64,000 bases of DNA from Novipirellula artificiosorum (GCF_007860135.1 NZ_SJPV01000010.1:1-64000), one strand, 5' to 3'; counted from the stretch's first letter, positions 52,033 to 60,917 are shown. Numbers and translations are program-made. Notes: a model not told the origin generated them from the sequence alone.

Positions 52033-52325
52033 ACCTGCAATCGGGGTTGCCAATACGTAAGCGTTCTTGCTCCTCACGGGGCAAAAACGCTGGCGGCATA
52101 GTGTAAATTGACATCCGGAAGCCAACCCGTGAGAATACTGAAAGAGGCGCTCTCAACTCCCCGGCGAGAACACTCCATTCAACCTACGAGCATAAATCGG
52201 GGTCACCCTTGGTACCGAATGGGAAACCAATGTGAATGAGTCCCTTCATGGGTATGATCGCTGGTCCTTCATATGAATATAGAAGCACGGTTCTTTGCTG
52301 TCATTCTTTGATCAGGAGTCCTGAA

Positions 52326-52625
52326 ATGAGATCACTACGAATCGCTGTGTCACTGTTATTGACGCTGTCATGAGCATTCGCCACGACGTCACGTGCGGCC
52401 GACGAAATCAGTCGCGACTTCTTGCTAATGCTATTGGGCAACTGGAATGTTACCGGTACCGCTGCTGGAATGGGACTTACCGGAAAATTTGAGATCAAAT
52501 GGAATGCAGAAGAATCCTGCCTTTCAAGTGCGTACGAATTGAAATTATGCGACATAAACTCAGCTAATACCAGCGTCGATGCTTTAGGGACTTTCGTGAG
52601 ACTTCATCCGATTAGGAGGCTCTGT
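52326..52625 (+). pseudogene. Secreted DUF1579-like gene with stop in signal peptide
   Basis: ATG at 52326 has AGGAG 8 nt upstream and begins a normal signal peptide (MRSLRIAVSLLLTLS), but codon 16 is TGA (52371-52373). The same frame continues AFATTSRAADEISRDFL then LLGNWNVTGTAAGMGLTGKF and EIKWNAEESCLSS, typical of the first strands of DUF1579/lipocalin-like domains. After about 45 more codons similarity fades and a new gene begins in the same frame at 52626. A single base change explains the loss; readthrough or selenocysteine seems unlikely at this place. Confidence 0.6.
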
Positions 52626-53054
52626 ATGCCAACCTACGTTTACGACAAGCGGGTACATCACTTACGCAGTGAATTGGTTAAGCCACGTGGGCCGTCTATC
52701 GGAATGCCTGCGGCTTTCACAGTCGACACTGGCACCGGCGATTCAATCGCGATCCCGATGGAATGGCTACCCGACCGTTGCTTTGTTGTGGTTACTACCC
52801 CGGACTGCAAGATCGATGTCCCGTTCTCCTATGTCGTTTCAATCAGTACGACTAAGGCTCCGCCATCGAAAGCCAAGATAGCTGCCGAGGTCGTCAAGAA
52901 AGTCGTGAAGGGGGCACGAAAAGGAAATCCAATTGGTGGTGCTATCGAGGGTCTCATGGTTAGCGATGAAATCGGTGATGCATCGGTGTATTCTGAGATC
53001 AAGAGGGGCAAGACTGAGTCTGGAACGGCTGTCACGTTTTTCATCAAGCGATAA
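52626..53054 (+). CDS. Hypothetical protein
   Basis: 142 aa. ATG at 52626 has a perfect AGGAGG 6 nt upstream, the reason for separating it from the in-frame pseudogene before it. Residues 1-80 are beta-rich (AFTVDTGTGDSIAIPMEWLP then CFVVVTTPDCKIDVPFSYVV); residues 85-125 include a Lys/Ala-rich helix (KAKIAAEVVKKVVKGARKGN) and a Gly-rich turn. No signal peptide, membrane segment or known motif. Alternatively it is the surviving C-terminal part of one longer protein that began at 52326. Confidence 0.5.
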   Translation: MPTYVYDKRVHHLRSELVKPRGPSIGMPAAFTVDTGTGDSIAIPMEWLPDRCFVVVTTPDCKIDVPFSYVVSISTTKAPPSKAKIAAEVVKKVVKGARKGNPIGGAIEGLMVSDEIGDASVYSEIKRGKTESGTAVTFFIKR

Positions 53055-53131
53055 CGACACAGAACATTGGGAATCTTTGGTAAGATCAGGGGGAGCCATC
53101 GGGGGACAACTAAGCAACGTGGGGGAAATAA

Positions 53132-53213
53132 GTGAGCGGAATAGTGCCAGCCACCGGTGCATGAGGACAGGGTTTTCTAGCACCAAACCGGCGGCTAGCG
53201 CCTTGCCGCTCAC
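53132..53213. repeat. Long imperfect palindrome, REP-like
   Basis: Outer arms GTGAGCGG / CCGCTCAC (8 bp perfect), middle arms AGCCACCGG / CCGGCGGCT (8 of 9) and inner GGTGC / GCACC, around a 19-nt loop. GC-rich GCTAGCCGCCGG-type palindromes of this design are common in Rhodopirellula-type intergenic DNA. It lies in the 332-nt gap between the 52626 and 53387 genes; no open frame or terminator T-tract is associated. Confidence 0.65.
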
Positions 53214-53386
53214 AATTGGAGATCCGACAGTCATTTCTCGCACGATGCTAGGAATGGCTCTCACCCATCAAACCTCGGGCTTGCAAGTATTCATTGTGCC
53301 ACCAGAGTGCGTCCTGACGCGACGGTCAGCGTTGGCCATCGCCTAATCCGTTCCCGTTGATTCCCTACTAGCGAAAGGTTTTCGCC

Positions 53387-53917
53387 ATGAAACTCGCACC
53401 CTCGACCATTGTCTTGCTGTTTGCCGTAATTGCATCGCCAGCGTTCGCGCAAGAGTCTAGTCGCAAGGACTTCCAGGAATACTGTCAAGCGTTTCAAGGA
53501 CGATGGGTAGGTGATATTACCTGGGTAGCGGACTGGCCAGGCTTGGGAAAGAAGGGCGAAAAGGTCACCGCTTATTCTGAGAATACGGTAGCAGAAGATG
53601 GGAATGCCCTGATCACAAAATTCTATGGCGGTAATGGTTCGGGCACTGGCATCGTTGCGTTCGATGCGCGCGCTAAGCAAATCAAGTGGATGTGGGTTTC
53701 GTCTGGTGGCTATGTTGGTCAGAGCACGCTCCACAAGGTGGACGGAAAATGGGTTGACAAGGGTCTTGGAAGTACCCCAGACGGAACCAAGAACGAATAC
53801 ACAAGCACGGTAACGATTACTGACAACGGCAATACGCATACCTGGACCGGAACCGGGACGCTTGGCGGAGAACAGGTCGATGACCAGCACGATGTCTGGC
53901 GTCGCGTGAGCCAATAG
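53387..53917 (+). CDS. Secreted lipocalin/DUF1579-like protein
   Basis: 176 aa with a clear signal peptide (MKLAPSTIVLLFAVIASPAF, cleaved near AQE) and GAAAGG upstream. The mature part reads as successive antiparallel strands: FQGRWVGDITWVADWPG, YSENTVAEDGNALITKFYGG, TGIVAFDARAKQIKWMWVSS, and a final DDQHDVWRRVSQ. The order (FxGxW at the start, then beta hairpins, WxRV end) is that of DUF1579-like or SnoaL-neighbour lipocalin-like proteins common in planctomycetes. It likely binds a small ligand outside the membrane. The pseudogene at 52326 belongs to a related type. Confidence 0.65.
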   Translation: MKLAPSTIVLLFAVIASPAFAQESSRKDFQEYCQAFQGRWVGDITWVADWPGLGKKGEKVTAYSENTVAEDGNALITKFYGGNGSGTGIVAFDARAKQIKWMWVSSGGYVGQSTLHKVDGKWVDKGLGSTPDGTKNEYTSTVTITDNGNTHTWTGTGTLGGEQVDDQHDVWRRVSQ

Positions 53918-54068
53918 GGCAATCAGCCGTCTGACAAATCCAGTCATGAACGCACGAGCCGCAAATGGTTTGATGACAAGCAGGTGCGATACCAACCGGG
54001 ATAACTGCCAGCTGCAGGCCCATTCTCAAGTTTTGCTACCGCCCTCCGCAATCAGTTAACCTGAGTCT

Positions 54069-54130
54069 GCTGGGTGAGCCCGAGCAACAGCTCCGGGGCC
54101 CCCACGGATCTGTGCCGCACCAAGCCCAGC
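54069..54130 (+). ncRNA. Putative structured element, copy C
   Basis: GCTGGG / CCCAGC (54069-54074 with 54125-54130) encloses GCTCCGGGG at 54090-54098 and TGTGCCGCA at 54111-54119. The two inner blocks and their spacing match copy B (GCTCCGGGG, TGTACCGCA). The 10-bp first stem of copies A and B is absent, so the match is partial. It ends 95 nt before the amidase start. The rest of the 308-nt gap shows nothing recognisable. Confidence 0.35.
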
Positions 54131-54225
54131 GTCTTAGTTCAACGCCCTGACTATCCCTCGATTCCGCTTCATTTGGAGTGGTTCGTAATTCCATCCGTCT
54201 GTTTTTACCCAACGGAGTCCGATGC

Positions 54226-55791
54226 ATGTGCATTAGGGAATCAAGCCGCCGTGAGTTCGTTGCTCAATGCTGTCGCATTGCCTCGACGGGGTTCGTGACG
54301 TCCACGCTAGTGGGCACCTCCCGTGCAATGACATCCGAGCGAATCGATGAGCGAACCATTCTCGCAGCATCAGCAACTTCTGTTGCCGACTTTCTTAGAC
54401 GCAGGAGAATCTCCGTTACGGATTTGGTCGACATCGCAATCGGCCAGATCAAGAAAGTCAACCCAAGCCTGAATGCGGTGATTCACTTTCCTGAGGAACT
54501 GGCGCGTCAGCAAGCTAAGCAGATCGATACACTGCTTGATAATGACGCTGTTAATTGGGAGTTGACGCCTCTAATGGGCGTTCCAATTACCATAAAGGAC
54601 TGCCTAAATGTCGCCGACATGCCCACCACGAGCGGCGTGCCGATATGGAAGGATACCAAGGCGAAGAGTGACGCGACGGTCGTCAAGCGATTGCGAGATG
54701 CCGGAGCGATCCTCATAGGCAAGACGAATTTGCCGGCACTGATGAGCGCGTACGAGACTGGCACGTCAGAATTCGGTGTAACGAACAATCCCTACGACCT
54801 CAGTCACACGCCAGGAGGCAGTAGTGGCGGTGAAGCTGCGATCATCGCAAGTGGTGGGTCATGGCTAGGTATTGGAACGGATGGATTGGGAAGCATCCGC
54901 GTTCCAGCTCACTACTGCGGTGTACCTGGGCTGCGCCCCGGATGGGGGCGAGTATCTCGGGCTGGTCAAGTTCCCGCTGTACCGCATGCCGAAGGTTGGT
55001 TGCCTGATCCGGGATACACGGTAACCGGGCCTTTTGCACGTTCGGTCGCGGACCTACATCTCGCTCTTTCGATCATGCAAGGGCCGGACCCACGAGATAC
55101 GAAGACATTCCCGGTACCACTTGGCGACTATCGAAAGGTCGAACTCCACGGCATGAAAGTGGCCTATTGGACCCAAGGTTCCGGAGCAGTGCTGACGCCT
55201 GAAACCGAACGGACGCTGGAAGACGCGAGACGCACTCTTGAGGAGCGTGGCGTAAGGGTTGTGGACGCAAAACCGCCACTTGCAGACGAGATATACGACA
55301 TTAGTCAAGCACTTTACTCACCTTTCTTTCTCGACAGCTGGAAGCAAACACTCAAGGAGCACGGTATTGATCAACTGGGGCCAATCGATTGCGACATGAT
55401 GCGTGGGCTTAGCGCATGGGCCACACCATATAGCAAAAGCCAGGTTGAGCAGTTTCAGTTACGATTACCTGAATTGAGAACAGGTCTGCTTTCGTTTCTG
55501 CGTGAATACGATGCGATCCTAAGTCCGGTGACGGCAACGCCGGCGCCAAAACACGCAACGACGTTCACGGACATCCGGCGTTTGATCTTTGTGCAACTAC
55601 CGGCATACTTGCCGGCCATACCATCCGGCAGTGTGCCATGCGGATTCAGTGACCGCACAGATAAATCGCAGCCATTACCCATTGGGGTACAGGTGATTGC
55701 TCGCCAGTTTCGGGAGGATGTGGTGCTGGCATTCATGAAAGCACTGGAGGACGACCTTGGGGGATGGCAGCCACCACCGATACTGACCTGA
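54226..55791 (+). CDS. Amidase signature family enzyme, exported
   Basis: 521 aa from ATG at 54226 (GGAG 8 nt upstream); the open frame extends to 54178. The start SSRREFVAQCCRIASTGFVT resembles a Tat signal. The amidase core has the catalytic Lys in GVPITIKDC (near 115), SHTPGGSSGGEAA with the cis-Ser (near 190), and GIGTDGLGSIRVPAHYCG with the nucleophile Ser, giving Ser-cisSer-Lys. The family hydrolyses amide bonds of diverse small molecules or Glu/Asp-tRNA. A Tat-exported copy without gatB or gatC nearby is not a tRNA amidotransferase. GLGS replaces the usual TGGS next to the nucleophile. Substrate unknown. Confidence 0.88.
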   Translation: MCIRESSRREFVAQCCRIASTGFVTSTLVGTSRAMTSERIDERTILAASATSVADFLRRRRISVTDLVDIAIGQIKKVNPSLNAVIHFPEELARQQAKQIDTLLDNDAVNWELTPLMGVPITIKDCLNVADMPTTSGVPIWKDTKAKSDATVVKRLRDAGAILIGKTNLPALMSAYETGTSEFGVTNNPYDLSHTPGGSSGGEAAIIASGGSWLGIGTDGLGSIRVPAHYCGVPGLRPGWGRVSRAGQVPAVPHAEGWLPDPGYTVTGPFARSVADLHLALSIMQGPDPRDTKTFPVPLGDYRKVELHGMKVAYWTQGSGAVLTPETERTLEDARRTLEERGVRVVDAKPPLADEIYDISQALYSPFFLDSWKQTLKEHGIDQLGPIDCDMMRGLSAWATPYSKSQVEQFQLRLPELRTGLLSFLREYDAILSPVTATPAPKHATTFTDIRRLIFVQLPAYLPAIPSGSVPCGFSDRTDKSQPLPIGVQVIARQFREDVVLAFMKALEDDLGGWQPPPILT

Positions 55792-55968
55792 TGCTTGAAA
55801 GACGTGACAGAACTAAGAGATGCACGTGCAGACTAGAAATGGTTTGCTGACGAATGGGTGTGAATCCCGCCACGGTAACTGCTAGCCCCACGCCCAGATT
55901 TGCTTAAGCGATCAGTATTGCTAAAGCGATGACACTGTTTTTCGTTGGGTTCGTCCAGAGCAACAGCA

Positions 55969-56781
55969 TTACTCCAATACTTCACCGATGACCCGAGCGA
56001 CCTGCTGGCCGAGGAACACGTAACCATCCGAGTTAAAGTGAACGTCATTTAGATTCTGCATTTCAGCTAGGTGCGGAGTGATTGCAGTGAAGAGATCGTC
56101 GATCGTTACACCGTGCTTCCGCATCAGCATCGCTGCCACGTCGTTTCTTTCAACGATCGCAGCTGCAGTTTGATTCTTGGTCGGGTCATCCGGAATCGGC
56201 GTCGTGCTTGCCCAAACCAATTCCGCACCCGTCTGTTTCATTCGTTCGACGAGTAACTCCAATCGCTCGCCATACTCGGTGATTGGGGTATTCCGATCGT
56301 GGATACCGAAGTTGAAATGAATCAGATCCCAATCGCCATCACCCAGCCACACGTCTAGCTTTCGCACGGCTAGCGAGGTGGGACCGCAGTTGGCCGGAGC
56401 TCGATGGACGTTGGCCTTGCCGGCAAGTGCCATTCGCACACTCTGGGTGTAGCCTCGTGATACCGAGTCGCCGATCAGCAGCACGCGTGGGAGCTTTGGA
56501 TCGTCCTGGATGAAGTCCCAGGCGTTGGATCTGCCGGCGACTTTCTCGCGTTTGTGGATCGGAAGATAGAAACTGCCGAGGTTTTCCTGTAGGACTTGTT
56601 CCCAGGCTTGCTGAGCGGGCGAGAGGGTGATCATCCATGCGGCATATTGTTCGTCCAGGATCTTGTCCGCATCCGCTTTCTTCGCCGCTGCTTCAGCGCC
56701 ATTGGTTGGTTCGCCCTGTGCTTGCGGAGCGGTATTCCAGGCTGCGGCCAGCAGGACGATGAGAACTAGCCATGGGGTCAT
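55969..56781 (-). CDS. Secreted SGNH/GDSL hydrolase
   Basis: 270 aa with a signal peptide (MTPWLVLIVLLAAAWNTAPQ). The nucleophile block VLLIGDSVSRGY lies near residue 100, with Gly in HRAPANCGPTS (block II), HFNFGIHD in the Asn block III, and DVHFNSDGYVFLG near 255 with the Asp-x-x-His-like end of block V. The helical linker (residues 30-70) is typical for planctomycete members. It is probably a carbohydrate esterase or lipase-like enzyme acting outside the cell. It stands alone on the minus strand, convergent with the amidase gene. Confidence 0.87.
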   Translation of the reverse strand: MTPWLVLIVLLAAAWNTAPQAQGEPTNGAEAAAKKADADKILDEQYAAWMITLSPAQQAWEQVLQENLGSFYLPIHKREKVAGRSNAWDFIQDDPKLPRVLLIGDSVSRGYTQSVRMALAGKANVHRAPANCGPTSLAVRKLDVWLGDGDWDLIHFNFGIHDRNTPITEYGERLELLVERMKQTGAELVWASTTPIPDDPTKNQTAAAIVERNDVAAMLMRKHGVTIDDLFTAITPHLAEMQNLNDVHFNSDGYVFLGQQVARVIGEVLE

Positions 56782-57099
56782 AACGGCGCTTTCTTAGGGG
56801 GTTATCTCGACGACCCTAACAATACACCTTGTCGGCTGCAGAGGAAACGAGATCGCATCACGCTGGGATCCAATCGTCACCATCAAGCAGATGTATCCCT
56901 GATGATGTGGGGCATTGATGATTGGTCGGTTAGGAGACGAGTGCCGCAAGGTGGCGTGAAAGCCAATACCCAATAACTCACGGTTTTGGGCATGAAATGG
57001 TTGAACAATGCCACAATCAACGCCAGTCGATGCAATAACTTGCAATGCGGAATTGATGTGTTATGCTTCAAGGAATGGTGAGTTTTCCAGCAAATCGCA
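56782..57099. other. Non-coding flank between SGNH gene and attachment site
   Basis: About 320 bases. Nothing recognisable on either strand: no ribosome-binding-site-backed open frame, no hairpin. It presumably carries the promoter of the SGNH hydrolase gene and, next to the tRNA-like segment, one arm of the integrase attachment site. Confidence 0.35.
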
Positions 57100-57168
57100 G
57101 GGAAATAGCTTGGTGCGAGAAGTCGATTCACACCGCAGAGGTCACAGATTCGAATTCTGTATCGCCCA
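57100..57168 (+). other. Attachment site: tRNA-Val(CAC)-like 3' half
   Basis: From 57127 the sequence matches a tRNA from the anticodon loop to the end: loop TTCACAC (anticodon CAC), AGAGGTC variable region, T-arm ACAGA-TTCGAAT-TCTGT with a perfect stem, and acceptor strand ATCGCCC then A. The 5' half (GGGAAAT...AGCTTGG) is only vaguely tRNA-like: acceptor pairing has two mismatches and the anticodon stem cannot form. This is therefore not a working tRNA but a duplicated integration core or a decayed tRNA. The integrase gene ends inside it. Confidence 0.7.
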
Positions 57169-58543
57169 TCAAATAGTGGTTTCCTACGCTATCCTGAACT
57201 ATGAAAACACCGCCTTTTGCGGTGTTTTCATAGTTCAGGGCGGAATTGCCCAAGTCCTCAATAGCGCCAGATTGGCCCGAAATGCAACCGCCAGTGCAAC
57301 CGCGGTTGCATCCTGAATCCGCGTTGTGCCCTCGTTCTGAATCACGGGCCACGTTGTTTGGCTCGGAGGGGGTAGCGATGGTTTGTCCGTGCGGGTCTGA
57401 TGCCGCCTTGAACGCTTCATCCGTTGCCATGGCATAAGACTTCATCGCAACGGGAATCGAGTTACCCACCCACCCCACAACGTCCTTTGCGGGGTAGCGA
57501 GCTAACAACTCCGTTTCGCGGCTGGCCCGCAAGTTCTGAAAAAGCTTCGGCCATGGGGTTATGCCGGCACGTTTTAAAATCAGCAGAAACGTGGACCGCA
57601 AATTCTGAGTGGATTGCCGGTAGCGGTTGATTACAAATTCCGCTCCCTCTGGCGCCGCGTCCCATGCCACTTCTAAGTAGGGCCGTAATTCTGGGAAGAT
57701 CGGGCAGACACGCACCCCACCGGTTGAATGGTGTTCCGTCTTGCTCGCGTTAATGACCATGCGGCCGGCTGGCAAATCCACGTCCGACCATCGCAACGCG
57801 ACCAGCTCGCTCGGACAACGCATCGCACCATAGCGGGCTAACGCTAGGATTGTCTGCCACTCCAAGTCGGGGCAATACTCCATGCAGCTTTCGATGACAC
57901 TTGCCTCAACGAAGAACTGCCTCTTTTCGTTTTCTTGGATTGCGCTCGGTAGCTTGGCAAAGGGGTCCGCCGGCATGTAGCCGCGTTCAACTGCTTCGGC
58001 GAAAAACTGCTTCGCGGTTGCCGTTCGACGTCTGACCGTATCTTCGGCCATGGTCTTTCTCTTTTTGTCCCGCCGGTTTCCTTTGGTCTTCAACCAAACA
58101 CGCCACCGCTTTCCTTCCGCAAGCGTAATGTCCCGCAACAGTTTCTTGCGGCCGAAGAAGTCGATCAGATTCGCTTTCGCTTGCCGGTAACTGATTTTGC
58201 TTGAATCCTTGACGTCTTGACGCTCGCCGATGTATTCATCGATCCACTTTTCCAACGTCAAGACACGGGCAACACGTTTTGCGACTGATTCACACAGACC
58301 GCATCGAGCCAACTTGTTGCGCAAGTCGTCATCGATACCACTAAGCCAATCGGCCGTTGCCATTTCCGGCGGACACTTTTTCTTCACTCGGTCTAGCAGG
58401 TGTTCGACGTGCTCTTTCACTTCCTGTGCCCGCCACTCGGGAACGTCCCCAAGCCAGATCGTTCGGTTTCGCTTTTCCGCATCACGAAACTGCAGCCGAT
58501 AGCCCTTGCGGCCTCGGTCATCTTCTAAGCGTAGACTTGCCAC
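57128..58543 (-). CDS. Tyrosine site-specific integrase
   Basis: 471 aa. An N-terminal arm/SAM-like region (residues 80-190, with RQAKANLIDFFGRKKLLRDI) precedes the catalytic domain: Arg in ARYGAMRCPSELVALRWSDV, Lys in NASKTEHHST, NLRASRETEL (Asn where His-x-x-Arg usually begins), and VVGWVGNSIPVAMKSYA with the Tyr nucleophile. This variant pattern is usual in planctomycete integrases. The last 13 codons (MGDTEFESVTSAV) are the reverse reading of the tRNA-like attachment core, so the C-terminus is formed by the att sequence. No excisionase or other phage gene is seen. It marks the end of an integrated element. Confidence 0.87.
   Translation of the reverse strand: MASLRLEDDRGRKGYRLQFRDAEKRNRTIWLGDVPEWRAQEVKEHVEHLLDRVKKKCPPEMATADWLSGIDDDLRNKLARCGLCESVAKRVARVLTLEKWIDEYIGERQDVKDSSKISYRQAKANLIDFFGRKKLLRDITLAEGKRWRVWLKTKGNRRDKKRKTMAEDTVRRRTATAKQFFAEAVERGYMPADPFAKLPSAIQENEKRQFFVEASVIESCMEYCPDLEWQTILALARYGAMRCPSELVALRWSDVDLPAGRMVINASKTEHHSTGGVRVCPIFPELRPYLEVAWDAAPEGAEFVINRYRQSTQNLRSTFLLILKRAGITPWPKLFQNLRASRETELLARYPAKDVVGWVGNSIPVAMKSYAMATDEAFKAASDPHGQTIATPSEPNNVARDSERGHNADSGCNRGCTGGCISGQSGAIEDLGNSALNYENTAKGGVFIVQDSVGNHYLMGDTEFESVTSAV
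57193..57239. repeat. Perfect 21-bp inverted repeat inside the integrase gene
   Basis: Left arm 57193-57213 (CCTGAACTATGAAAACACCGC) and right arm 57219-57239 are exact reverse complements around a 5-nt CTTTT loop. It lies about 25 nt inward from the attachment core, in the part of the integrase frame after the catalytic Tyr. It may be a terminator, an accessory protein site for recombination, or the site where the original gene end was altered. Confidence 0.75.
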
Positions 58544-59069
58544 TCAATCTTCTCTCGCAGTTGACCCATCTGAGGAAAACACCATCTCCGGCCGGGATGG
58601 GACCGGCACTCAGCTGTATGCCAAGAGGCGGTTCAGTCATACTAACAAGGCAACACAGTTCGACTCGGGGCTTTCACCGCGACGAGTCGATATTTCTGCA
58701 CGTCGCCGATATTTTGGCAACCGGACACTTCACCAGCGCGGTTTAACCAATGAAACACAAGAATCCGAGACAGCTTCCGAATCACGGGTCGGACGACCGC
58801 CCCATGCTTTCCCTTTTCACTTTCGTGGTCCTCGGTTTTCTTCTTGTTGACGTGGTTGGTAACCACGCAACCGCGGGTTGCATTGGCCGAAGTGTTCGTT
58901 CCAGTTCTTTCCCCACGCTATTTTACAGAATTCGACTTTTTTCAGCCGAAGATTGCTTCGTCTTGCAAGATTCCGTTGGTTCGAGGAAAGAAAACGCTCG
59001 AACCTAAACCACCTTTTAAGGTACTGTTCTAAGAACACTCACTCAGCCACGAGATGTGTTCGGCGGATG
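58544..59069. other. Gap upstream of the integrase gene
   Basis: About 525 bases. Short frames exist on both strands but none has a convincing ribosome binding site or protein-like composition. A small palindrome GCAACC-GC-GGGTTGC occurs near 58868. The integrase promoter should lie at the left end. No second copy of the attachment core is visible here. Confidence 0.4.
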
Positions 59070-60917
59070 TTACTTGTCCTGAGCCCCGCCATCTTTGAGA
59101 CGCATTTCAATCACTTTGGCAACAACCGCGGCCTCGTCCGCCAAAGCCTCCCCCACAGCAAGGTCTTGGGCCAATTGCAGCATGGCCTTGCTCGGATAGC
59201 GTCCGATGACCTCAAGGACCAGTTCGCGTTCGGCATCACGCTGGGTCGCATTCCACCCTTCGCGACACATCGCGACGCGCTGCTCATCCGACATCTCTGG
59301 GCCGAACTGTCGCGGCAATCGCAAATACCCTCGGAGCGCTCTGACACGATAGGACGAATTCGGGTCGGTGGCCAAGTCGAGCAATACCGGACCCGCGTCG
59401 ATCGACATCCACTCGCCCAGAACTCGAGTAGCAGCGTCCTGCATTTCCTCATCCTCTGACTTACCCATGCGGCCGATCGCGGCCAGCGCCTTCGTGCCTC
59501 CCACTTCCCCAAGCGTCTCCATGATCGTCACTCGGGCGTCGGTCGGTGCATCCTCCAACGCCTTTGCGAGTCGTTCGGCGCACGCTTCTCGATCGGCCAT
59601 CCGTACTGACGCGGCTCGAAGCGCCTTCGCGGCAACCTGACCATCCTCGGCATGGACAGGTTCCAGCACCGTGTCAATCAGCACCGAAAGGTTCTCAAGT
59701 GAAGCAACCTCGCCCAGCGCTTTTAGCGCTGCGGCCCGAACTTCCGTACCGGAGTCGTTGACGGCTTTCAGAAGCGGTTCGATGACCTCGATTCTTCGTC
59801 GACCGACGAGTTCGATCAGGGCGAGTCGCCGTTTGCCTTCCGCTTCGGCCAAGCTCTCTGTCAACAGAACGTTGACACCGTCGCCCGACAAAATCGACAG
59901 GGCGCCTCGAGCTGTCTCGCGAATATCGTCGTAGTCATCCGAGGCGAGGGTCAGCAATAAAGGCACGCAGGTTTCGTCTCCAAGGATGCCAAGCACTTCA
60001 ATCGCCGACAAACGGACTGCAACCGGACCTTCCTGTGCGGCGCTGAGCATCGCTGGCAACGTCTCAGCGTCGCCACGATCGGCCAGGGCCAGAATCACCA
60101 AGGCTCGGAGATCGGCATCCAGATCGGCCAACCCGGAGAGTAACTCTTGGGAAACGCTTGAGGCGGTCAACTCGCGAGCGGCGGCCAGCGCTGCTTGCAC
60201 CATCGCTCGATCACCTGATTTCAATTGATTGAGCAAGAGCGGAACGCCCTCGGCGCCGCGTGAGAGAATCGCGCCGCGCGTTGCCTGGGCAACTCGACAC
60301 TCGGGTACCTTGGCTGCGAGAACGATGTCGTAAAGTTCCGCAGCGAGGATTGCCTTGTCGTGGGCCATGAGCTTCTCCGCACATAGAATACAGGCATAGG
60401 CAACTTCGCTACGCACCGGCTCGAAGTCCGCTTCCAGGGCCAAGACGAGAGCCTCGATTGCCTTGTCGCCTCCGATTCGCCCGAGCGTCTCAGCAGCGGC
60501 CGTCACTAGCTCGACATCGTCGCTTCCCAGGAGTTTCGTCAACGCGCCAACCGCGGCTGCATCCTGGCGAACACCGATCGACCTGATCACGCCGATCCGT
60601 TGGCGTCCGTCCAGACGCTCCAGCGATGCGCGCAGGGCTTCGTCGACCGACGGATCGGGAATCACCTCCAGCGCAATCCGAGCCCAGGCCGCCAGTTCTT
60701 CATCCTGTAGCAGCGCCGCGAGCGCGGGGACGCACTTGCCGGAACCGCAAAGTGCCAGTTTCTTGCATGCAATCGTCTTCTCGCCTCTCGGTGCATCCGA
60801 AGTGATCACGTCGATCAGCGGCTTCTCATCTTCCGCAAACGAAAGAGTTGTTGCAGTCGCCTGATAGAGGATCGCCACACACATCAATACAAACCATGTG
60901 CATCGTAAACCGTTCAT
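59070..60917 (-). CDS. Secreted HEAT-repeat protein
   Basis: 615 aa from Met at 60917 (frame open to 60956); a signal peptide (NGLRCTWFVLMCVAILYQAT) predicts export. The rest is about 15 HEAT-like helical pairs of 30-40 residues, e.g. AVGALTKLLGSDDVELVTAA, AIEALVLALEADFEPVRSEV, SAIEVLGILGDETCVPLLLT and VRAAALKALGEVASLENLSV, each with the typical Ala-Leu-Gly-x-(I/L)-Gly turn. Such proteins scaffold complexes or accompany planctomycete secreted dehydrogenases. It lies 70 nt downstream of the Gfo/Idh/MocA gene on the same strand, so the two may share a transcript. No enzymatic motif. Confidence 0.82.
   Translation of the reverse strand: MNGLRCTWFVLMCVAILYQATATTLSFAEDEKPLIDVITSDAPRGEKTIACKKLALCGSGKCVPALAALLQDEELAAWARIALEVIPDPSVDEALRASLERLDGRQRIGVIRSIGVRQDAAAVGALTKLLGSDDVELVTAAAETLGRIGGDKAIEALVLALEADFEPVRSEVAYACILCAEKLMAHDKAILAAELYDIVLAAKVPECRVAQATRGAILSRGAEGVPLLLNQLKSGDRAMVQAALAAARELTASSVSQELLSGLADLDADLRALVILALADRGDAETLPAMLSAAQEGPVAVRLSAIEVLGILGDETCVPLLLTLASDDYDDIRETARGALSILSGDGVNVLLTESLAEAEGKRRLALIELVGRRRIEVIEPLLKAVNDSGTEVRAAALKALGEVASLENLSVLIDTVLEPVHAEDGQVAAKALRAASVRMADREACAERLAKALEDAPTDARVTIMETLGEVGGTKALAAIGRMGKSEDEEMQDAATRVLGEWMSIDAGPVLLDLATDPNSSYRVRALRGYLRLPRQFGPEMSDEQRVAMCREGWNATQRDAERELVLEVIGRYPSKAMLQLAQDLAVGEALADEAAVVAKVIEMRLKDGGAQDK

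Noticed and set aside
53291..53995. Minus-strand 234-codon frame opposite the lipocalin-like gene
   Set aside because: The plus strand has a signal peptide and a family-like pattern; the minus frame has neither.
54226..55791. Amidase as GatA of the Glu-tRNA amidotransferase
   Set aside because: It has a Tat-like signal and no gatB or gatC neighbour, and its nucleophile region (GLGSIR) departs from GatA.
57100..57168. Functional tRNA-Val gene
   Set aside because: Only the 3' half is tRNA-like; the anticodon stem cannot pair and the acceptor stem has mismatches.
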